Positions 58,796-64,000 of a stretch of DNA of 64,000 nt are shown here, piece after piece. This DNA comes from Shiella aurantiaca (GTDB lineage: Bacteria > Bacteroidota > Bacteroidia > Cytophagales > Cyclobacteriaceae). The stretch's first letter is position 1. Each line of letters opens with the position of its first letter. The notes under the pieces were generated by a model. The model was not told the origin of the DNA, did not search any database, and saw only the letters and a list, made by a program, of their open reading frames with translations. Location of the stretch: contig JAUHJS010000003.1 of the NCBI GenBank assembly GCA_030412945.1, positions 249,507 through 313,506 of the forward strand. Reading direction: 5' to 3'. Position numbers and translations under genes: made by a program.

Positions 58796-61240
58796 TTAAT
58801 ACCCTAACTTGAATTGCAAGGCAATATAATAGTTTCTGCCATCTGCGGGAATGATGCCCGGCCCTGGATAGCCCTCTGCTCTGCGGGTAAAATAGCGGTT
58901 GTCGGTAAGGTTATTAATGCCCGATTCCAACTTCCAGTTTTTCCAAGCATAACTGGCCGATAGGTCGGCTACATAGTAGCTTGGGATAATACCACTCACG
59001 GCATCGGGACTGGCGATAGCATTGGTAGCATCGGTATATTGTTCGCCCATGGCGGTAAACTGACCCGAAACCGAAAGCCCTCTCCACTTGTAATTGGCTC
59101 CCGTTTTAAGGTTGTATCCGGGGATAAGTTCCACCTTTTTTCCTTCGGCCGCGGCTTCTTGACTATTGAGGTAGCGACCGCTCAAAAGGGCAATATTGGT
59201 AAATACACTTAGTCGATGAACGGGCTTTTTGAAAAGCCACTGACCCATTTGTACTTCCATAAAGCTCTCAATACCCACAATTTCGGCATCGGCAATATTG
59301 CTACGTCTGCGTACAATGCGATTTACACCCGTATTAGGGTCAAGTTCGCGGGTTAGAATAGCACCAATGCGGTCGTTGTAGCGTAGGTAAAAGACGGTGT
59401 AATCTACCTGAAACCAAGGTTTTAGCTTTCCTCTAATACCCAAATCGGCATTGTAACCTTCTTCATCCTGAATATTGGGATCTACCGAAATATTGGGGTT
59501 AACTACTCGGATATCATTAAAGTTGATAGCACGGTAGTTCTGTGAGAAATTGGCATACACCTCCATGCGGTCGTTTGGCTTATAGCTTAAGCCAATTCCG
59601 CCCAATACGAAGCTTCTTTCGCGGGTACGGTTTTCAAAAATGGTATCTTGGAAGATAATATTTCCGGCATTATCGCGGTTGATGAGGTTATAATACCCAT
59701 CGGCACGGGTAACGATATGCTCGAAGCGTATACCGGGTGTTACCGTAATTTTTTCGCTTAGCGGTAGAATGGTTTCGATAAACCCTGCGACATTTTGGCT
59801 AGGGAATCGGTAATCACTTTCTCCCGGATTTTCCGGATTCAGGTAAAAGAAATCAGGATTTTTACTGGCATTGGCAAAGCCTTGCTGTTTGGTAGAATGG
59901 CCCTCATAATAGCGTCCGCCCACTACAAAAGCTCCCAACTGACTACCCAAAGAAAAATAGTGTGCCAAGCGTGCTTCTGAGCCCCAGTTTCGGTAATCAT
60001 CCGTCAGCAAGTTCCGTGGAGCAGTAAGGTCATCCCCTCGGGTAATCAGGCCAAGGTTGCCCAAGGCATCGCGCCCGGCTATCAGGCCAAAGGTGCGAAT
60101 GTTCAGCTTGGTTTTATCGTTGAATTTGTATTCGATGATATTGGCAAAGAGGTTCCAGTCTACCTTAAACCAGTTGCGCTCACGTATGCTTTGGCGTGGA
60201 TCTTCCGCATAAAATGCATCGCTTAATCCACCGGGCTGCTGGGCTAGGTAGTTCATGTGGGTGTATTCCACGCACACAAAAAGTTTATCGGTAAGTTGCC
60301 AATTGAAGTCTGCAAAAAGGTTGTCTACTTCAAAGCCACTATTGGGTCTCCATCCATTGCCCTGTTTGCGCTGATAGTACACGTAGTAGTCGAGGCCGCC
60401 AAGTTTGCCACCCACACTGTTGAAGGAGTTAAACAAGCCCCATGAGCCTACACTTTGGCGGGTAGTTACTTCGATTTTTTTGTCTTCCGGACCACGCTTC
60501 ATTACAAAATTGAGCATGCCGCCAAACTGCGTACCATATTGCAAAGAGGCCGCTCCACGAACCACTTCAATGCTTTCCAGGGCTTCGGCAGGAGGGGTGT
60601 AATAACTTTCCGGGTATCCCAAAGCATCGGCACTGATGTCGTAGCCATTTTGGCGCGTATTGAAATTGGAGGTACGGTTCGGGCTCAATCCTCGTCCACC
60701 AATGCCCAATTGAATGCCCGCTCCATCGCTTTCCCAGATGTTGAGGCCTGATACTTTTGCATATACCTGACGGGCATTATTGGTAGCCAAATTGGCATCG
60801 ATATCTTTCAGGATAATTACTTCCGTTTTTTTTGCCTCGTAAATACTGGTTCCTTCAATAGAATTCAAGCGTCTGAGTCCATTTTCCCCTCTTTCCGACT
60901 CTATGGTGACTTGTTCCAGCATTTGTTCCAGTGCTTCTAAACGAATGATCAAAGATTGAGGTAGAGCAGAAGTTTGGATGGGTATGCGTTCACTTTTAAG
61001 TCCTTCTTTGAATACGGCCAATACAAAATCGCCTTGTAGGTTGAAGCTCAGTTGGAACTCTCCTTGGGCATTGGTCTGGGTAATAAAAGCGGTGTTTTCA
61101 ATAAATACATCTGCCTCTGCTACGGGCTTGTTGTTGGCATCAAGTACCTTTCCTTTGAGCAGGGTAGTTTGTGCCAGCACAGGAAAGCAGGTTATTGCCC
61201 AAAAAAGTACTAGGAGAATATGTCGATGGAGTGATTTCAT
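58796..61240 (-). CDS. TonB-dependent outer-membrane receptor
   Basis: An 814-residue receptor: signal peptide (MKSLHRHILLVLFWAITCFP), a carboxypeptidase-regulatory-like beta domain (TTLLKGKVLDANNKPVAEAD), a plug domain (VYAKVSGLNIWESDGAG, IEVVRGAASLQYGTQFGGML) and a 22-strand barrel ending YYIALQFKLGY. The start ATG overlaps the HTTM stop in ATGA, fixing the start at 61240. With the imelysin, HTTM and DUF4856 genes it probably takes up an iron complex or another metal substrate. Confidence 0.96.
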   Translation of the reverse strand: MKSLHRHILLVLFWAITCFPVLAQTTLLKGKVLDANNKPVAEADVFIENTAFITQTNAQGEFQLSFNLQGDFVLAVFKEGLKSERIPIQTSALPQSLIIRLEALEQMLEQVTIESERGENGLRRLNSIEGTSIYEAKKTEVIILKDIDANLATNNARQVYAKVSGLNIWESDGAGIQLGIGGRGLSPNRTSNFNTRQNGYDISADALGYPESYYTPPAEALESIEVVRGAASLQYGTQFGGMLNFVMKRGPEDKKIEVTTRQSVGSWGLFNSFNSVGGKLGGLDYYVYYQRKQGNGWRPNSGFEVDNLFADFNWQLTDKLFVCVEYTHMNYLAQQPGGLSDAFYAEDPRQSIRERNWFKVDWNLFANIIEYKFNDKTKLNIRTFGLIAGRDALGNLGLITRGDDLTAPRNLLTDDYRNWGSEARLAHYFSLGSQLGAFVVGGRYYEGHSTKQQGFANASKNPDFFYLNPENPGESDYRFPSQNVAGFIETILPLSEKITVTPGIRFEHIVTRADGYYNLINRDNAGNIIFQDTIFENRTRERSFVLGGIGLSYKPNDRMEVYANFSQNYRAINFNDIRVVNPNISVDPNIQDEEGYNADLGIRGKLKPWFQVDYTVFYLRYNDRIGAILTRELDPNTGVNRIVRRRSNIADAEIVGIESFMEVQMGQWLFKKPVHRLSVFTNIALLSGRYLNSQEAAAEGKKVELIPGYNLKTGANYKWRGLSVSGQFTAMGEQYTDATNAIASPDAVSGIIPSYYVADLSASYAWKNWKLESGINNLTDNRYFTRRAEGYPGPGIIPADGRNYYIALQFKLGY

Positions 61241-62586
61241 TGATCTTGGAAAGGGAGTACCCACGATAAGTCAGTGGAATAGATACTAAACTGGGTAAGA
61301 TCTACAGAGGAATCCAAAAAAGGACGACTTCCGCGGCCATTAAACGTAACGTACGATTGTGCCCTCACCTCCGGATTGGCAATCCCTTGGGCTTGAAATT
61401 CCTTTTTTAGGAAATGGGCAAATTGTAAAATCATATCCGGTTGTGTAGCCATCATTTTCACTTGCAGAGGCGTGAGGTAATCCGAAGGAGCTATCTCAGC
61501 GGTTTTTCCGGTGGAAGAGTCTGTAATCCAGAAGGTTGCATATCCGGCCTTTTCCATCAGCATTACCCGCCAGCTGTATCGGTACCCCAGCTCGTTCCAG
61601 TACAAATTTCCCGGAAGGACAAGGAAGCGCAAAGGTACAATTATTTGGATAAGAATGTATAAAATAAATGCTTTTGGAAGCTTCTGTGCCCAGTTTTGGG
61701 TGTAAGTTTCCGGTGCTTGATAGCGGATTAATTTAGCCAAACGTTGGATTACTTTTTGGTGAAAATCCTCGGAGAAAAATATCAGCGTACTAAGTACCAT
61801 GATGTAGGGGAACATCCCGATGGGAAACAGAAGGGCTGTAAAACCATGAAAGACCACCACGGCCACATAGGCAAATGATCGCCAGCGATTGTTCAGCAAG
61901 AAAAATACAATGAAAAGATCATAGAGTGCACCCGCCCAGCTGAAAAAATAGGCGGTGGCTTTTTGTGCCAATAGTGGGCCTAAAAGTGGCATATCCTGAT
62001 GGGCTTGCAGCCAAATGCGTAGGGGCTGAGCTTCTAACAACCAATCGGGATTGAGCTTGGCGATTCCGGCAAAGATGTATACCATGGCCAATTGGAATTG
62101 TATCAGACGTATGGGCCAAGCGCTGATTTGATTGGTTCCCTCCACTGCTCCTCGCTTTACGTCCCATGAAAAATACCGATGGGCGGGAAGGAAAATCAAT
62201 AAAAACGCAATGAGGCTAACAAAGTAATAATGATTGAGATAAGTGCTTTTATCAATTAGTTCGATGTAGGTAAAAGCCAAAAAAAAGAGACTGGCGCTGA
62301 GGCGATAATACGCGCCTAGTATAATGCCCAAGCTGGCGATGAGCATCAGTCCAAACAAAGTGTAGATGAAGATAGGATGGTAGGGCTGAATAAAATCCAT
62401 ACCCCAATAGCTGAAAAAAAAGCGTGGTGCAAGATATACATCCTGCACCCAGCCTTTACTTAAAAAACGTACTACACTTAATGCCATCATCGCCCCAAAG
62501 AGTATCCTGAACACCACGAGGGGGTAGATTTTGACAGGCTTGTTTACAACCTGGTTGAAAAGGTCTTGTACGCGTTTTATTATCAT
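61237..62586 (-). CDS. HTTM-domain membrane protein (gamma-carboxylase-like)
   Basis: A 449-residue multi-pass protein with the HTTM pattern: YPLVVFRILFGAMMALSVVR, SKGWVQDVYLAPRFFFSYWG, YHPIFIYTLFGLMLIASLGI, DKSTYLNHYYFVSLIAFLLI, FLPAHRYFSWDVKRG and FQLAMVYIFAGIAKLNPDWL. HTTM proteins are homologous to vitamin-K-dependent gamma-glutamyl carboxylase. A C-terminal periplasmic tail of about 120 residues follows the helices. It lies directly between the imelysin and TonB genes and shares start/stop overlap with the receptor. Confidence 0.93.
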   Translation of the reverse strand: MIIKRVQDLFNQVVNKPVKIYPLVVFRILFGAMMALSVVRFLSKGWVQDVYLAPRFFFSYWGMDFIQPYHPIFIYTLFGLMLIASLGIILGAYYRLSASLFFLAFTYIELIDKSTYLNHYYFVSLIAFLLIFLPAHRYFSWDVKRGAVEGTNQISAWPIRLIQFQLAMVYIFAGIAKLNPDWLLEAQPLRIWLQAHQDMPLLGPLLAQKATAYFFSWAGALYDLFIVFFLLNNRWRSFAYVAVVVFHGFTALLFPIGMFPYIMVLSTLIFFSEDFHQKVIQRLAKLIRYQAPETYTQNWAQKLPKAFILYILIQIIVPLRFLVLPGNLYWNELGYRYSWRVMLMEKAGYATFWITDSSTGKTAEIAPSDYLTPLQVKMMATQPDMILQFAHFLKKEFQAQGIANPEVRAQSYVTFNGRGSRPFLDSSVDLTQFSIYSTDLSWVLPFQDQ

Positions 62587-63669
62587 TTAGTCCCCGTCAT
62601 TGTCTTGATAGGTGATAAGTACAGCCAATTGCGAAGGCATATCTACTTTCAGCAAGGTAACGGTACTTTGTAATTCATTATAGGCGGTTTCGGTAGCGGC
62701 AAACTGCTCCACAATGGCTTCATCAATAGGGCTGTTGAGCGCTTCCATAGCCTCTATTCCTTTGTCGAGTTGTTGCAAAATCGCTTCCGAAAGCAATTGT
62801 TCATTGTAGCGGGCATTTACCGCATCAAGGTGTTCGGCAAGGCCAATCTGATTACCATCAGCAATATCACCTGTAATGATCAAGCGAATGGTTTGCAGAT
62901 TGCTCAAGGCCATATCCAAGGATTTTTTGCTGTAATACGCTTCTACTTTTTCAGGAAAAATCTCGCCCAAAGAACGTTTGCCCAGTGGTACACCTACTTT
63001 GAAGTTTTTGATTAGCTCAAAATCACGATTAAGTTCATTTACCAACATGCCTAAACCACTTCCCACATCGGTGCCGGTAGCATTTACAAAGGTATCATAA
63101 TAGCCACTTTTCCACGCTTGTAGGGTAGCGGCACTAATACTTTCTATTTGTTCGCAAATGGCTAATAGATAAGCATTTGTGTTGGTATTTTGCATTTCAG
63201 TAAGCACTGTGGCTTCATCGGCATGGTAGAGCAAGTAATCTAGCGCAGGGAATCCTGAAGCATCAATATTGCTTACCTGATTGAGGTTGAAACTTCCCGA
63301 CTCGATGTTGGCCTGAATTTGCGCCACATCGGTAGGGTAAGTATTTAGCAGGCTTTTCATAATAGCCGTGGCCGCAGGGCCAAACTCAAAAGAAGAACAA
63401 GCTTGCCAAGCGGTATACGCATTGGTAAATGCCTGTTTGGTAGCCGCTAAATTTTCAGCCGATGGAGTAGAGGCTAAAAGCTCGGCTTGTACTGTTAATT
63501 CGGCCGAGGTGCTTGCCAATTGTTCATAGTTAGGAATAATTAATTCCGTGGCTATGTTGTCCAACAAAGCTTTTCTATCGAATGTATTGCTATCATTCTC
63601 TTCTTGGGGCGTACATGAAACCCCAAGAAGGAAAATACAAGCAAGGCTTATAGCGCTAATTTTTTTCAT
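62587..63669 (-). CDS. Imelysin-like (M75-type) lipoprotein
   Basis: A 360-residue protein with a lipoprotein signal (AISLACIFLLGVSC). The mature part is all-helical: AFTNAYTAWQACSSFEFGPA, NIDASGFPALDYLLYHADEA (the Bacteroidota variant of the GxHxxE block; the His is absent and the Glu is Asp here) and LVNELNRDFELIKNFKVGVP, GKRSLGEIFPEKVEAYYSKK. Imelysin/EfeO-type proteins bind iron or other metals at the cell surface. It is the first complete gene of the TonB cluster and ends one base before the HTTM ATG. Confidence 0.92.
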   Translation of the reverse strand: MKKISAISLACIFLLGVSCTPQEENDSNTFDRKALLDNIATELIIPNYEQLASTSAELTVQAELLASTPSAENLAATKQAFTNAYTAWQACSSFEFGPAATAIMKSLLNTYPTDVAQIQANIESGSFNLNQVSNIDASGFPALDYLLYHADEATVLTEMQNTNTNAYLLAICEQIESISAATLQAWKSGYYDTFVNATGTDVGSGLGMLVNELNRDFELIKNFKVGVPLGKRSLGEIFPEKVEAYYSKKSLDMALSNLQTIRLIITGDIADGNQIGLAEHLDAVNARYNEQLLSEAILQQLDKGIEAMEALNSPIDEAIVEQFAATETAYNELQSTVTLLKVDMPSQLAVLITYQDNDGD

Positions 63670-63673
63670 GATA

Positions 63674-64000
63674 TTAAAGGATATCTTTTACTGCATCAAG
63701 ACCATAAATGGTGCTAAGCGTATTCTTTACAGCCAACAAATTAGGGTCGTTTACTTCCAATGCATCCGGACTGGTGCCCATATTTTCCATGGCTGTTTGC
63801 CAATCGGCAAGGCTGATTTTTCTCTCGTCATTGTATTTTAATGAAAGTAGGAATCCATATCCTTCTGACCACTGGTGATTGCGGGTAGGACGATCTCCTA
63901 TGTTGGCTAAAGTGCCATTGATATAGTGAATCACGTTGGCGGCTACAATCAGTTCCCAGTTGGCTCTTACGGCATCAATAGCCTCATCACGTGCGGCCAT
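63674..64000 (-). CDS. DUF4856 domain protein, 3' part only
   Basis: The visible 108 residues start at the window edge (N-terminal part outside) and read VRANWELIVAANVIHYINGT, NHQWSEGYGFLLSLKYND and NTLSTIYGLDAVKDIL, the C-terminal end of the DUF4856 family, usually near 400 residues and often encoded with imelysin genes in Bacteroidota. The ATG at the edge is probably internal. The stop lies five bases before the imelysin ATG. Confidence 0.88.
   Translation of the reverse strand: MAARDEAIDAVRANWELIVAANVIHYINGTLANIGDRPTRNHQWSEGYGFLLSLKYNDERKISLADWQTAMENMGTSPDALEVNDPNLLAVKNTLSTIYGLDAVKDIL

Overview
The window is a gene-dense stretch of a Bacteroidota chromosome. A marine or freshwater Flavobacteriales lineage of the Cryomorphaceae/Schleiferiaceae type seems likely, but that placement is inference. 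Pointers are a giant PKD-rich protein with a type IX secretion (T9SS) gliding-type C-terminal domain followed by a PorP/SprF partner, a GSCFA protein, ribosomal protein THX, DUF5683 beside parAB, HTTM and imelysin genes, start codons without clear Shine-Dalgarno sites, and repeated promoters of the form TTG-N20-TAnnTTTG. No tRNA, rRNA operon, CRISPR array, transposase or prophage was seen.

Layout. 1-9.1 kb: a DUF255/thioredoxin-fold protein cut by the window edge, a haem-motif lipoprotein, a GSCFA protein, an orphan lipoprotein between two near-identical terminators, the rpsF-rpsR-rplI operon, a TapB-like secreted protein, a LytTR regulator, a five-domain fasciclin lipoprotein and a coiled-coil membrane protein. 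9.2-19.7 kb: housekeeping genes (two methyltransferases, apaG, ung, and the minus-strand series parA-parB-DUF5683-dapB-lepB, yidC, pyrG). 20-31.5 kb: the 2,599-residue T9SS cargo, its PorP/SprF partner, a degenerate YrdC-fold protein, the CCA-adding enzyme and a TPR protein. 31.6-33.8 kb: ECF sigma factor, probable anti-sigma protein and a DUF4097-like protein. 33.8-39.1 kb: ftsE, a small conserved gene, transaldolase-like fsa, the SRP RNA, two small genes including an extremely acidic one, THX, a class IV aminotransferase and a PAS histidine kinase. 39.2-52.1 kb: alpha-2-macroglobulin lipoprotein, phosphohexomutase, hppD, pheA, trpS and a DUF1573 protein.

52.1-58.8 kb is a methionine/sulfur operon on the minus strand: OsmC-metY-metX-hom, then an ArsC/Spx-like protein, DUF3817 and a thioredoxin-like lipoprotein-type reductase. 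Its roughly 400-nt leader contains a promoter, a SAM-I riboswitch, a perfect 22-bp palindrome, and a 42-codon reading frame in which six of the last seven residues are cysteine, followed by two hairpins. This looks like two-layer control, by SAM and by cysteine-dependent translation of a leader peptide, and it is the most interesting element found.

58.8-64 kb: a TonB-dependent receptor, an HTTM membrane protein, an imelysin-like lipoprotein and the end of a DUF4856 gene form a co-directional cluster that probably handles metal (iron) acquisition at the cell surface.
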